Part shown: piece by piece, positions 19,783 through 29,525 of the stretch | How positions within the stretch are numbered: the first letter of the stretch is position 1 | How the letters are laid out: each line of letters begins with the position of its first letter | From: Flavobacterium sp. Root901 | GTDB lineage: Bacteria > Bacteroidota > Bacteroidia > Flavobacteriales > Flavobacteriaceae | Direction of reading: 5' to 3' | Assembly (NCBI RefSeq): GCF_001429765.1 | Contig: NZ_LMJB01000001.1 | Span: forward strand, 435,896-499,895 | DNA: 64,000 nucleotides | The notes under the pieces: generated by a model | Database searches by the model: none | The model's input: the letters and a program-made list of their open reading frames with translations, nothing else | What the model was told of the DNA's origin: nothing | Made by a program: the position numbers and the translations under genes

Positions 19783-22700
19783 ATGGTAGAAAACTATAGT
19801 TTTTTCAATCTATTGGTTTCAGGAATTGCCAATTATGGTAATACCCTGAAATCAATTATGACAAACTGGTACGTTTTCAATTCAGATATCATTTTTTACA
19901 ATAATCCAAAATTTATTATTCTTGGCCTGTCTTTATTTGGCTTTTTGGGTTTACTCGTTTATCAGTTTTTCCGAATTAAGGCTAAAATTGGAAATTTCAT
20001 TGAAAAAAAGAAAGAAGCAGATACAGCAGGAAGAGAATATCAGCTTTATATTTTGTTTTTTGGTATTGCGGTAATTGTAATCGAAATTATTAATGAAATT
20101 TTCAAAATCAGGCCAAAGAGCTTATTAATTCAAAACGTTTCAATTGGTTTTGCTGTCCTTATTTGTTATATAATTACTGATAAAATAAAAGAACTGAGAG
20201 ATAAAATCCAGCAGATTTTTATTTTTGGCTTCTTCATTTACATGACTTATGTATGTTATAACATTCTTGCTTTTAATGATGATGTTGTACCTGTTATTGT
20301 TTTTTTAATCTCCTTTTTCTTTTCATACAATATTTTAAAACCAATAAAAATTTACTGGATTTTTGTGGCAGCAGTTTTTACATTTCTAACATTAACAGTT
20401 GTATTTCAATTAATTCCTGTAAAATCTTCTATTTTACTGATTAATTTCTGCATTCTGATTTTCATTATCAATCAGGTTAAATATGCCGTTTTACAAAACA
20501 ATCGGGACAACTTCAGGTTTGCCAACGAAATTGTCCATAAAGGAAACTCACTAACAATTGCAACAGACCAAAAAGGCGAAATACTATTTTGCAGTGAGAC
20601 TATAACTTCTATTTTAGGTTATCAGCCCGAAGAAGTAATGGGACTGAATTTCTGGAAACTCACAAAAGGAAACGAATACAACAAAAATATTTCTTTGACA
20701 CATCATGCAGAAAATAAAATTTATACCCGAAAATTAAAAACCAAAAACGGAGAATACAAATACATTCAGTGGAAAGATAAAAAATTCTCTGATGATCTCA
20801 TTATAAGTATTGGCCAGGATGTTACGGAGCAGATTATAGTACAGGACCAATATAAAAACCTGATTCAGACTGCAACCGATATTATTTTTGAAGTTGATGC
20901 CGACGGCTATTTTACTTTTGTAAATGAATTTGCATACTCACTTTTGGGTTATTCAGAAGATGAAATAATTCAAAAGCATTATTCAAATTTCATTCATGAA
21001 AAATATACAATGGGTGCAGTTGATTTTTATGAAAATTTTGAAAGCAACGGAAATAAATTTCCTATAATAGAACTTCCAATTTTAAAGAAGAACGGACAGG
21101 AATTATGGATTTCGCAAAAAATTATCATTCGCAAAAATGATTTAGGTCAAACCATTGGTTTTGCGGGAATCGCAAGAGATATTACCGAAATTAAAAACGC
21201 TGAAAACGAGAAAAAAAGGCGTCTGGAAAAAATTGAAGCTTATAATAATTCAACCAAAAAATTATCAACTACAGATTTCAGCACTTATGACAATTTAAAC
21301 ACTGTTATTGATTATATCATAAAAGAAGCTTCGACTGTCAGTAAATCAAACCGGGTTAGTTTTTGGAAATATTATAAAGATCTTATTACCTGTAAAAATT
21401 TATACAGCATTGATAATCAAAACCTGTCAGACAAAAACATTCTGGACAAAGCATCGTATCCCATTTATTTTGAAACATTAAAAAACAAGGCCATTATAAA
21501 TGCTCCGGATGTTTTTAACAAACTGGAAACGTCAGAGTTTCAAAACCTTTATTTTACCAAAAACAAAATAAAATCAATGCTTGATGTTCCGATATTTTTA
21601 AGCGGAAAACTCGCAGGAGTAGTTTGTTTTGAAAATACCGAAGAGAAAAGAGAATGGGACAATGAAGATATTAATTATGCCAGAACAATTTCAGACGTTA
21701 TTTCTCTTGCCATTTCAATGCAGATGCGTCTGGAAACAGAACGCCGCCTGGAATTTAAAAGTCAGCTTTTATCGGCACTTTCACTTTGTACAGAGAAATT
21801 TTTGCTGAGCAAGTCTACAGAACAAATGTTTCAGGAAACATACGATTTAATTGGAAGAGCTTCTAAGGCAGATCACATGTTTTATTATGAAAGAGACTTT
21901 ACCTCCAATACTGTTGTGCAAAAATACAAATGGTCCAGAAAAGGGATTCCGCATCAAATTACACCTCTGCGCCACATGACAGAAGAGAATCTGAAAGAAA
22001 TTTTTGAAGCCGCAAAAAACAAACGAATTGTAAATACTTATACGCGAAAACTCGAAAATAAATTTTTCAAACAATTACTGATTGATAATGAAATAAAATC
22101 AATTTTAATTTTACCGCTGTATATCAATGATATTTTTACGGGATTTATTGGCTTTGATGACTGCAGTAAAGAACGAAAATGGTCTGAAGAAGAAGTTTAC
22201 ATTTTTCAGGTTCTGGCCAATAATATCTCATCGGCATTAGAAAGAAACCGAAACGAAAGTAAGATTATTGAAAGTGAAGAAAAGTTTAAACTAATAGCCA
22301 ATAATATTCCGGGAACTGTTTATTTGTCGAAATTTGATGCTTTTTCAACTAAAATTTTCCTAAATGACGAAATCCAGAATTTAACCGGATATTCAAAAGC
22401 GGAGTTTATTGAAAACAACCTTTCATTCCTATCACTGATCCATAATGAAGACCGCGACGAAGTGATCAACAACCAAATAGATAACCTTCAAAACGGTATT
22501 CCTCTGCATAATGTTTACCGAATTAAAAGAAAAACCGGAGAATATATTTGGGTAGAAGAATTTGGAGACGTGATTAAAAAAGGCGACGAAATTGAATTTG
22601 TGGGAGGAATTTACTTTGACATTACCAATAAAAAAGAAACTGAAGACGCTATTAAAGCCAAACAATTAGCAGAAGCGGCCAATAAGTCAAAATCGGATTT

Positions 22701-23832
22701 TCTTGCTAATATGTCGCATGAAATCAGGACTCCATTAAATGGAATCATAGGTTTCACGCATTTACTCATGAAAACGGAACTGGAGGAAATTCAGGAAAAA
22801 TACATGACAACCATTAATCAATCAGCTCATTCACTGCTGGAGATTATCAATGATATTCTTGATTTTTCTAAAATTGAAGCGGGAAAACTAGAGCTTTTTA
22901 TTGATTTATATGATATTAAAAAAGTACTGGGTCAGGTTTTCGATTTGATCGTTTTTGAGTCCAATCAAAAAAATCTGCAGCTGGAACTAAATGTCGATCA
23001 GGATGTTCCAAAATATATCTGGACTGATATTGTCAGGATAAAACAAATCCTGATTAACCTGCTTTCAAATGCTGTAAAATTTACCAACGAAGGTTCCATA
23101 AAATTGAATGTTTCTGTTTTGGCAAAAAACAAGAATAACAATTGTACAATTCGTTTTTCTGTAATTGATACTGGAATTGGAATTATGGAGAAAAATCAGA
23201 AGAAGATTTTTAAAGCTTTCTCTCAGGCAGACAGCTCTACAACAAGAAAATTTGGAGGAACCGGTTTAGGATTAACCATATCAAATCAGCTTTTGGCTTT
23301 AATGGAAAGCCGCTTGCAGCTTGAAAGCAAAATTGGCGAAGGAAGTAATTTTTTCTTTGATTTAAACTTAAAAACCAGCAATCAGAGCATCAATGAGAAA
23401 TACAATAACGAATTAAAAAACCTGGTCTCACCTATTGATAATAATATTGAAACAAATAACAAAAATATTCGATTCCTGATTGTAGAAGATAATAAAGTAA
23501 ATATGCTCCTTTTAAAAACTATTGTAAAAAATCTCTACAATAATGCTTTTATTTATGAATGTGAAAATGGTTATGAAGCCGTAAAACAATTTGAAAGCAT
23601 TAATCCAACACTTGTTTTTATGGATATTCAAATGCCAATTATGAACGGTTACGAAACCACAAAAGCGATTAGAAATACTATTACAGGAAAAAATATTCCC
23701 ATAATTGCCGTAACTGCGGGAGCTGAAAAAGAAGAACGCAATAAATGCATTTCTGCCGGAATGGATGATTATATTTCGAAACCAATTATGAAAGGCACTG
23801 TCGAAGAAACTTTGGTAAAATGGTTAAAATAA
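19783..23832 (+). CDS. Hybrid sensor histidine kinase / response regulator with PAS and GAF domains
   Basis: 1349 residues. Order: N-terminal membrane part of six to seven helices (~35-235), PAS (~245-355), PAS (~360-475), GAF (~495-650), GAF (~660-825), PAS (~835-955), HisKA with the H-box KSDFLANMSHEIRTPLNG (phospho-acceptor His979), HATPase (N-box IKQILINLLSNAVKF; G-boxes DTGIGI and GGTGLGL), and a C-terminal receiver domain (VFMDIQMPIMNGYE, phospho-acceptor Asp1281). It should autophosphorylate on a membrane or cytosolic signal and relay phosphate internally. No dedicated output gene is next to it. Length is at the high end for the class. Confidence 0.95.
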   Translation: MVENYSFFNLLVSGIANYGNTLKSIMTNWYVFNSDIIFYNNPKFIILGLSLFGFLGLLVYQFFRIKAKIGNFIEKKKEADTAGREYQLYILFFGIAVIVIEIINEIFKIRPKSLLIQNVSIGFAVLICYIITDKIKELRDKIQQIFIFGFFIYMTYVCYNILAFNDDVVPVIVFLISFFFSYNILKPIKIYWIFVAAVFTFLTLTVVFQLIPVKSSILLINFCILIFIINQVKYAVLQNNRDNFRFANEIVHKGNSLTIATDQKGEILFCSETITSILGYQPEEVMGLNFWKLTKGNEYNKNISLTHHAENKIYTRKLKTKNGEYKYIQWKDKKFSDDLIISIGQDVTEQIIVQDQYKNLIQTATDIIFEVDADGYFTFVNEFAYSLLGYSEDEIIQKHYSNFIHEKYTMGAVDFYENFESNGNKFPIIELPILKKNGQELWISQKIIIRKNDLGQTIGFAGIARDITEIKNAENEKKRRLEKIEAYNNSTKKLSTTDFSTYDNLNTVIDYIIKEASTVSKSNRVSFWKYYKDLITCKNLYSIDNQNLSDKNILDKASYPIYFETLKNKAIINAPDVFNKLETSEFQNLYFTKNKIKSMLDVPIFLSGKLAGVVCFENTEEKREWDNEDINYARTISDVISLAISMQMRLETERRLEFKSQLLSALSLCTEKFLLSKSTEQMFQETYDLIGRASKADHMFYYERDFTSNTVVQKYKWSRKGIPHQITPLRHMTEENLKEIFEAAKNKRIVNTYTRKLENKFFKQLLIDNEIKSILILPLYINDIFTGFIGFDDCSKERKWSEEEVYIFQVLANNISSALERNRNESKIIESEEKFKLIANNIPGTVYLSKFDAFSTKIFLNDEIQNLTGYSKAEFIENNLSFLSLIHNEDRDEVINNQIDNLQNGIPLHNVYRIKRKTGEYIWVEEFGDVIKKGDEIEFVGGIYFDITNKKETEDAIKAKQLAEAANKSKSDFLANMSHEIRTPLNGIIGFTHLLMKTELEEIQEKYMTTINQSAHSLLEIINDILDFSKIEAGKLELFIDLYDIKKVLGQVFDLIVFESNQKNLQLELNVDQDVPKYIWTDIVRIKQILINLLSNAVKFTNEGSIKLNVSVLAKNKNNNCTIRFSVIDTGIGIMEKNQKKIFKAFSQADSSTTRKFGGTGLGLTISNQLLALMESRLQLESKIGEGSNFFFDLNLKTSNQSINEKYNNELKNLVSPIDNNIETNNKNIRFLIVEDNKVNMLLLKTIVKNLYNNAFIYECENGYEAVKQFESINPTLVFMDIQMPIMNGYETTKAIRNTITGKNIPIIAVTAGAEKEERNKCISAGMDDYISKPIMKGTVEETLVKWLK

Positions 23833-23923
23833 TTAAAACTAATCAACTTAAATCATAACATATTCCCAAAATTTGTATAAATTCGTACAAGAAAAAACAT
23901 AAAAAGCTTAAATATACTTTACA

Positions 23924-24769
23924 ATGAAATGGTTAGGAAGAAGACAAAGTGATAATGTTGAAGACAGAAGAGGAGTTTCTGGAGGAAAAGTAGCCGTTGG
24001 AGGCGGTGTTATTGGTATTATTATTTTGTTGCTGAATGTTTTTGGAGGTGAAACCGGTCAAACGGTAGGATCTGCATTAGAACAACTTCAAGGCGGACAA
24101 ACCCAAACCGAAGCAGCTGCACCATTGAGTAAAGAAGATAAAGAGCTCGGAGATTTTGTTCGTGTAAATCTTGCTGATAACGAAGATATTTGGGGAAAGA
24201 TATTCAGCGAACACGGAATGACGTATAAAAACCCAAAATTAGTGCTTTTTAGAGGTTCTGTTCAAACTGCCTGCGGCGGAGCATCTTCTGCGTCAGGTCC
24301 GTTTTATTGTCCTGCAGATCAAAAAGTGTATATGGATCTTGATTTCTTCGAAGAACTAAAAACAAAATTTGGTGCTAAAGGCGGTGATTTTGCCATTGCA
24401 TATGTTATTGCACATGAAATTGGACATCACGTTCAGACCTTACTAGGAACATCTGAAAAAATGCATCAGGAACAGGAAGGAAAAAGTCAGGCCGAAGCCA
24501 ATAAACTTTCGGTTGCTTTAGAACTTCAAGCCGATTTTTATGCAGGAGTATGGGCTCACTACAATCAGCAAAATTTAGATGAAGGTGATATAGAAGAAGC
24601 TTTAAGTGCTGCAAACGCTGTTGGAGACGACGCAATTCAGAGTAAAATGCAGGGACAAATTGTTCCCGATTCTTTTACTCACGGAACATCAGAACAAAGA
24701 ATGTACTGGTTTAAAAAAGGTTTTAAAACCGGAGATATAAAACAAGGCACCACATTTGAAGAAATTTGA
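23924..24769 (+). CDS. YpfJ-family neutral zinc metallopeptidase
   Basis: 281 residues. An N-terminal soluble stretch (KWLGRRQSDNVEDRRG) is followed by one membrane helix (~residues 28-45) and then the peptidase domain with the zinc motif H164-E-I-G-H168, plus CGGASSASGPFYCPADQKVYMDL and ELQADFYAGVWAHY, which are characteristic of the family. Probably anchored in the inner membrane with the domain outside. The substrate is unknown. A strong terminator follows. Confidence 0.93.
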   Translation: MKWLGRRQSDNVEDRRGVSGGKVAVGGGVIGIIILLLNVFGGETGQTVGSALEQLQGGQTQTEAAAPLSKEDKELGDFVRVNLADNEDIWGKIFSEHGMTYKNPKLVLFRGSVQTACGGASSASGPFYCPADQKVYMDLDFFEELKTKFGAKGGDFAIAYVIAHEIGHHVQTLLGTSEKMHQEQEGKSQAEANKLSVALELQADFYAGVWAHYNQQNLDEGDIEEALSAANAVGDDAIQSKMQGQIVPDSFTHGTSEQRMYWFKKGFKTGDIKQGTTFEEI

Positions 24770-24801
24770 AAATACAATAAGCCAAATATAATAACCACCA
24801 A

Positions 24802-24832
24802 AAAAGCACAACTTTTCAGTTGTGCTTTTTAA
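24802..24832 (+). terminator. Rho-independent terminator after the metallopeptidase gene
   Basis: A 12-bp perfect stem (AAAAGCACAACT / AGTTGTGCTTTT) with a TTTC loop, followed by T residues. Confidence 0.92.
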
Positions 24833-24964
24833 TTTTTAAAATCTAATATTTAAATCCAAAATCCTTTATAATTTACTCCGAAGGAGAAATGACACACACT
24901 ATACAGGAATTGGAATTTGGAATTTTTTTAAAAATTTGGAATTTACTTTTTTTTGGCCACAAAA

Positions 24965-24990
24965 AAAGCCTTGAATTTCTTCAAGGCTTT
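24965..24990 (-). terminator. Terminator of the tRNA-His gene
   Basis: An 11-bp stem (AAAGCCTTGAA / TTCAAGGCTTT) with a four-base loop. On the minus strand it is followed by a T run directly after the tRNA. Confidence 0.85.
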
Positions 24991-24997
24991 AAATCTG

Positions 24998-25072
24998 GGT
25001 GGCTGACCGGGTTCGAACCGGCGACCCGCGGCACCACAAACCGCTACTCTAACCAGCTGAGCTACAACCACC
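24998..25072 (-). tRNA. tRNA-His (anticodon GTG)
   Basis: Full cloverleaf: acceptor GTGGTTG / CAGCCAC with an extra 5' G (G-1) opposite C73, the identity feature of tRNA-His. D-stem GCTC/GAGC, anticodon stem GCGGT/GCCGC with loop TTGTGGT, and T-loop TTCGAAC. CCA is not encoded. This ordinary tRNA is a useful contrast to the unusual ones in the RNA-repair island. Confidence 0.97.
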
Positions 25073-25090
25073 ATTTTTGCTTAGCGAGTG

Positions 25091-25121
25091 CAAATATATA
25101 ACAAAGGTTTACTTCTACAAA
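25091..25121 (-). promoter_or_regulatory. Promoter of tRNA-His
   Basis: On the minus strand, a -33 TTTG and a -7 TATATTTG are separated by 19 bases, a near-perfect Bacteroidota sigma-A promoter ending about 20 bases before the tRNA. Confidence 0.75.
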
Positions 25122-25137
25122 GAAAAAAATGAAAAAT

Positions 25138-25854
25138 TTACATCAAATTTTCTAAGCTATTGACTGCCAAACACCTTTCAACAGTAAAACCTTCTGCAAA
25201 ATCTTTCCCAACTAATCTTCCTAAGTCCTGAGCACGATAATTTAAACTTTCGAAAAAGTTTTTACTCGTAATTGGCGTAGCGGGTTCTTTTGAATTCGGA
25301 TCATAAAACTGTGTTTTATAAGCGGAAATCGCTTCAACTTTCTTTTTCTCAAAACCGGTAATATCAACTACAAAATCCGGAGTAAGATTTTTCCACTGAA
25401 TGTAGTGATAGACTACTTTCGGCCTCCAGGCTTCCTGGTTTTCTCCATCAATTGAAGTTTCAATTTTCATTAAACCGGATAAAAAGCAAGCGTCAGAAAC
25501 CAATTTGCTTCCTTTTCCGTGATCGATATGGCGATCATCAATAGCATTGCACAGTACAATTTCAGGCTTGTACTTTCGAATCATTTTAATGACCTCCAAT
25601 TGATGCTTTTCATCGTTTACAAAAAATCCGTCACGAAGACCTAAATTCTCCCGAACCACAACTCCTAAAATCTTTGCAGCAGCTTTTGCTTCTTCATCTC
25701 TGGTTTCAGCTGTTCCGCGTGTACCTAACTCACCGCGTGTTAAGTCAACAATCCCAACTTTTTTCCCCAGAGAAACTTCTTTTAAAATTGTTCCGGCACA
25801 ACCCAATTCTACATCATCCGGATGTGCGCCAAAAGCTAGTATATCTAATTTCAT
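25138..25854 (-). CDS. bshB1: Bacillithiol biosynthesis deacetylase BshB1
   Basis: 238 residues of the PIG-L-type deacetylase family: DILAFGAHPDDVELGCAGTI (metal-binding HPDD), DLTRGELGTRGTAETRDEEAKAAAKILGV and DRHIDHGKGSKLV (metal His). The TRGELGTRG form is typical of the Bacteroidota BshB1 group. It removes the acetyl group from N-acetylglucosaminyl-malate in bacillithiol synthesis, using zinc. The gene start is followed upstream by a 13-mer repeat element; the menaquinone genes on the same strand lie beyond it. Confidence 0.92.
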   Translation of the reverse strand: MKLDILAFGAHPDDVELGCAGTILKEVSLGKKVGIVDLTRGELGTRGTAETRDEEAKAAAKILGVVVRENLGLRDGFFVNDEKHQLEVIKMIRKYKPEIVLCNAIDDRHIDHGKGSKLVSDACFLSGLMKIETSIDGENQEAWRPKVVYHYIQWKNLTPDFVVDITGFEKKKVEAISAYKTQFYDPNSKEPATPITSKNFFESLNYRAQDLGRLVGKDFAEGFTVERCLAVNSLENLM

Positions 25855-25887
25855 TTTTTTTTTTTGTTTTTCTTTTTTGTTTTGCTT

Positions 25888-26007
25888 TAAGTTTTCAGTC
25901 GCAGTTTTCAGTCGCAGTTTTCAGTCTCAGTTTTCAGTCTCAATAACTTTGACAAAGTTTTCTTAGTACCGAAACTGAAAACTGAGACTGCGACTGAAAA
26001 CTGATAA
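25888..26007. repeat. Palindromic 13-mer repeat element, copy 4
   Basis: Left arm: repeated AGTTTTCAGTCGCAG and AGTTTTCAGTCTCAG units. Core: AACTTTGACAAAGTT. Right arm: ACTGAAAACTGAGACTGCG. It abuts the stop codon of the isochorismate synthase gene. Confidence 0.9.
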
Positions 26008-26009
26008 AC

Positions 26010-27068
26010 TCATAAAACTCTTTTCATCGTCATCGATTTATTGACACTTTCCTCCCATTCTTTTTCAGGAATACTTTCTTTGGTAATGCCGCATCCCATA
26101 TATAAAATGGCTGTTTTATCCTGAATCTGCATGCTTCGTAAATTTACGAATAAATCAGAACTTGTCTGGGTTCCTGCAAAACTGCTGTTTAATTCTCCCA
26201 AAAAACCCGTATAAAAGGTTCTGTCGTAATTTTCATTTTCTATGATAAAAGCTTTTGCCTTTTTCTTTGGAAGTCCACACACAGCAGGAGTTGGATGAAG
26301 CGTATCGATAACTTGTTCCAAAGTTGAATTTTCATTTAATACTCCAGAAATATCTGTTTTAATATGCCAGATTGAACCTGCTTTTAAACTGTAAGGTTCT
26401 GTTACAACAACCGAATTGGCTACTTCGCGTAAGCGTTTTACAATAAAATCCGTAACATATTGCTGTTCGTCTTTTTCTTTCTGTTCCCAGCGGATTTCGG
26501 TTTCCAAATTCGCTTTTTGGGTTCCGGCCAAAGCTGTTGTTTCAAAAACATTTCCGTTTGCTTTCAGCAATTGTTCCGGCGTTGCCCCCATCCAAAATCC
26601 AATTTCAGGATGAAAGAAACAGTAACAAAAAGTTGCAGGATATAATTGAATCAAATGCTGAAAAGTATTGATAAAGTCAAACTCAGAAAGTACTGTTTTT
26701 TCACTTCTTGATAAAACTACTTTTTTGAATTCTTCATTTTTAATGGCCTGAATTCCTTTTGAAACCAAATCTTCATATTGGCTTTTAGCAGCTGCATCAA
26801 AATTTAAATCCTCAATTTCTGTTGTTTCAAAAGCAGTAATTTCTTTTTCGGCAGTAATAATTTCAGATTCATTTTCAGGAATTAATACAAGTTGTTTTTC
26901 ATCAAAAGAAGCAAAAACAAATCCTTTTTCACTATAATCCGTAATTTTATACAAAGTACCATTTTGCTGTAAAAGCCCAAAAACAGTTGAAGTATTAGGT
27001 TTCGAATAAATTACAAAAGGTAAATTCTGATCGTAGTGTTTTTTAGTTTTAGAGAAAAAATTATTCAT
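26010..27068 (-). CDS. menF: Isochorismate synthase (chorismate-binding enzyme)
   Basis: 352 residues. The chorismate-binding domain is evident: KVVLSRSEKTVL, FCYCFFHPEIGFWMGATPEQLLK, LHPTPAVCGLPKKKAKAFI and YTGFLGEL. The PTPAVCG motif marks isochorismate synthases rather than anthranilate synthases. It converts chorismate to isochorismate, feeding menaquinone (or a siderophore). The hot-dog thioesterase gene directly upstream, four bases away and on the same strand, supports the menaquinone assignment. Confidence 0.88.
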   Translation of the reverse strand: MNNFFSKTKKHYDQNLPFVIYSKPNTSTVFGLLQQNGTLYKITDYSEKGFVFASFDEKQLVLIPENESEIITAEKEITAFETTEIEDLNFDAAAKSQYEDLVSKGIQAIKNEEFKKVVLSRSEKTVLSEFDFINTFQHLIQLYPATFCYCFFHPEIGFWMGATPEQLLKANGNVFETTALAGTQKANLETEIRWEQKEKDEQQYVTDFIVKRLREVANSVVVTEPYSLKAGSIWHIKTDISGVLNENSTLEQVIDTLHPTPAVCGLPKKKAKAFIIENENYDRTFYTGFLGELNSSFAGTQTSSDLFVNLRSMQIQDKTAILYMGCGITKESIPEKEWEESVNKSMTMKRVL

Positions 27069-27072
27069 TTCC

Positions 27073-27504
27073 TTATTCTGTTTTCTTCTTTTCTAAAACA
27101 ATATTCGTCAGTTTACAAAGCGAAATCAAATTTCCGGCTTCATCCGTAATTTTAATTTCCCATAAATGAAGACTTCTTCCTTTGTGAATAATTCTGGCTG
27201 TACCAAAAACCTCTCCTTCGCGAATACTTTTTAAATGATTTGCAGAGATTTCGATTCCGCGGACTTCCTGTTCTTTTGCATTAATAAAAAAGTGCGAAGC
27301 TGCGCTCCCTACACTTTCTGCCAAAGCAACAGAAGCACCTCCGTGCAGTAACCCCATTGGCTGATGAACGCTTGGATTTACGGGCATTTTGGCTGTCAGA
27401 AAATCTTCTCCAGCGTCGATATATTCTATTTTCAGCGTTTCCATCAAAGTGTTTTTAGAAAACTCATTGCAGTACGCCAAAATTTGTTCTTTTGTATAAT
27501 TCAT
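27073..27504 (-). CDS. PaaI-type hot-dog thioesterase
   Basis: 143 residues. VNPSVHQPMGLLHGGASVALAESVGSAAS is the PaaI/hot-dog active-site helix, followed by GIEISANHLKSIREGEVFGTARIIHKGR. It hydrolyses an acyl-CoA. Being co-transcribed with isochorismate synthase, it is a good candidate for the 1,4-dihydroxy-2-naphthoyl-CoA hydrolase of menaquinone synthesis (inference from context). Confidence 0.87.
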   Translation of the reverse strand: MNYTKEQILAYCNEFSKNTLMETLKIEYIDAGEDFLTAKMPVNPSVHQPMGLLHGGASVALAESVGSAASHFFINAKEQEVRGIEISANHLKSIREGEVFGTARIIHKGRSLHLWEIKITDEAGNLISLCKLTNIVLEKKKTE

Positions 27505-27645
27505 TAAAATGGTCTTTAAAATCGTAAAATTAAAGAAGATAATAACACAAATTGAAAAATCCTCTGCGAAAATTAAAATCGAACTTTAAACATGTAAGTT
27601 TTTTGCTATTTTTACAAAAACAATTAAAAATCAATCTTTGGCCGG

Positions 27646-27790
27646 AAGTTTTTTTTTGCCACAGATTGCACAGATTAAAAGGATTTAAAAATACACAATC
27701 ACAAATTTCCGCGAATTTTAATTTGTGAAAATTTGTGAAATTCGTGGCAAAAAAATCTTTTTAATCCTTTTATCCCGATAGCTATCGGGA
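27646..27790. repeat. Interspersed 'GCCACAGATTGCACAGATT' repeat and 18-bp palindrome
   Basis: The 308-base gap holds GCCACAGATTGCACAGATTA plus a reverse-oriented AATTTGTGAAATTCGTGGCA arm, and ends in a perfect 18-bp palindrome TCCCGATAGCTATCGGGA (27,773-27,790) just before the lipoprotein gene. Related GCCACAGATT/CTGCGTGAAAC arms occur at 31,650-31,870, 47,340 and 49,910-50,090. Confidence 0.75.
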
Positions 27791-27812
27791 GTGGCTAAAA
27801 AACAAAACAAAT

Positions 27813-29321
27813 ATGCGTCGATACTTTGCTCTCTTTATTTTCGGAATAATTCTAGCTTTTAGTTCCTGCCGAACTGATTTTGATACCGTTGCCAGTACCG
27901 GAGATTTAAAGTTTTCAAAAGACACCGTTTATTTAGATACTGTTTTTAAAAATATCGGCTCAAGTACTTATCAGCTAAAAGTTTACAACCGAAGTAAAAA
28001 CGATATTTCAATCCCAATTGTACAGCTTAAAAAAGGTTTAAATTCAAAATACCGAATGACGGTTGACGGAATGAGCGGTAACAACGGAAAGATTTTTAAA
28101 GATGTTACGCTTTTGGCGAAAGACAGTCTTTATATTTTTATAGAAACGACGGCAGATATTACAGATGCAAATCCTACTGATTTTTTGTATACCGATGAAA
28201 TTCAGTTTGACAGCGGCGCCAATCTTCAGCAAGTCGCTTTGGTAACCTTGATTCAGGATGCGGTGTTTTTATTTCCAAAACAAAATGCTGACGGCACTAA
28301 AGAAAAAATCAAAATTGAAGGCAAAGATACAGACGGATTTTATCTCGATGAAAATGATCCTGAAAATGGAAACGAACTTATTTTTACCAAACAAAAACCA
28401 TATGTAATTTACGGATATGCAGGAGTTCCTGAAAATAAAACCGTAACTTTTGAAGCCGGCGCGAGAGTTCATTTTCATACCAATTCCGGTTTATATGTTG
28501 GTGATAAAGCCACGCTCGAAATTAACGGAACCGCTTCGACAACAGATAAACTCGAAAATGAAGTTATTTTTGAAGGCGATCGTCTCGAATCGCTGTATGA
28601 TAATATTCCCGGACAATGGAAATCTGTACTTTTCGCAAACGGAAGCACCAATCACACTATTATTCATTTGACTTTAAAAAATGCCGTTGTTGGTTTAGAT
28701 TTTAAAAATCCGTTAAATACAATTGAAATCAAAAATACACAGATTTACAATTGTGTTGAATATGGAATTTTAGCCCAAAATGCTCACATCAACGGTGAAA
28801 ATATCGTAATTAATTATGCCGGAATTGCAGGTTTATCTTGTGTGTATGGTGGAAATTACAGTTTTACACATTGTACTTTTAATAACAGCTGGCAAAGCAG
28901 TTCGCATTTTGCAGTGAATTTAAGTAATAGTTTAGCCGGAGCAGTTCCGGAAACAAATCCTTTGACGCAGGCGATTTTTAATAATTGTATTATTTATGGT
29001 TCGAGTACGAATGAATTCAATTTAGAAAAAAATACAAGTGCTGCTTTTGTTTATCAATTAAACAATTGCCTTTTGAAATTTGGCACTACATCAAATCCTG
29101 ATTATCAATTTAAAACAGATACAGAACATTACAATAACATTATTCTGAATGAAAATCCGAAGTATTTTAATGTTTCTAAAAACCAGTTGAATATTGACAA
29201 AACTTCATCCGCTTTCGCGAAAGGGAATCCGGCCTATATAATTCCACTGGATATTTTAGGAATTACAAGAACTTCTCCGCCTGATTTGGGTGCTTATCAG
29301 AGTAAAGATTTTCCGAAGTAA
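27813..29321 (+). CDS. Predicted lipoprotein with parallel beta-helix
   Basis: 502 residues. Signal peptide with lipobox (LAFSSC, Cys19), so probably an outer- or inner-membrane lipoprotein. An N-terminal beta-sandwich-like part (FSKDTVYLDTVFKNIGSSTYQLKVYNRS) is followed by a right-handed parallel beta-helix suggested by repeated short strands (HTIIHLTLKNAVVGLDFKN; IEIKNTQIYNCVEYGILAQNAHINGENIVIN). The fold is common in polysaccharide-binding or surface proteins of Bacteroidota. I do not recognise a specific function. Confidence 0.75.
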   Translation: MRRYFALFIFGIILAFSSCRTDFDTVASTGDLKFSKDTVYLDTVFKNIGSSTYQLKVYNRSKNDISIPIVQLKKGLNSKYRMTVDGMSGNNGKIFKDVTLLAKDSLYIFIETTADITDANPTDFLYTDEIQFDSGANLQQVALVTLIQDAVFLFPKQNADGTKEKIKIEGKDTDGFYLDENDPENGNELIFTKQKPYVIYGYAGVPENKTVTFEAGARVHFHTNSGLYVGDKATLEINGTASTTDKLENEVIFEGDRLESLYDNIPGQWKSVLFANGSTNHTIIHLTLKNAVVGLDFKNPLNTIEIKNTQIYNCVEYGILAQNAHINGENIVINYAGIAGLSCVYGGNYSFTHCTFNNSWQSSSHFAVNLSNSLAGAVPETNPLTQAIFNNCIIYGSSTNEFNLEKNTSAAFVYQLNNCLLKFGTTSNPDYQFKTDTEHYNNIILNENPKYFNVSKNQLNIDKTSSAFAKGNPAYIIPLDILGITRTSPPDLGAYQSKDFPK

Positions 29322-29375
29322 AATTTTTAAATCATATAAAAAGTCCGTTAGAAAATAGTTCTTCTGTATAAAATC

Positions 29376-29525
29376 AGTGCCGTTAGGCACTAAATATCGG
29401 TAGAAAAACATAAATGGAGAATAATTAACTGTGCCGTAGGTACGCGATATTATCTTATTGCGTACCTACGGCACGCCAGCGAATTTTAAATCCATATGCT
29501 ACCGATTTTATGTGCCGAACGGCAC
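29376..29525. repeat. GTGCCGTAGGTACG palindromic repeat block
   Basis: Three hairpins lie in the 466-base gap: AGTGCC/GGCACT at 29,376-29,391; a perfect 15-bp inverted repeat GTGCCGTAGGTACGC at 29,431-29,445 with its complement at 29,460-29,474; and GTGCCG/CGGCAC at 29,512-29,525. The spacers share ATATCGGTAG/CTACCGAT. They resemble REP-type elements. No transposase is nearby. Confidence 0.8.
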
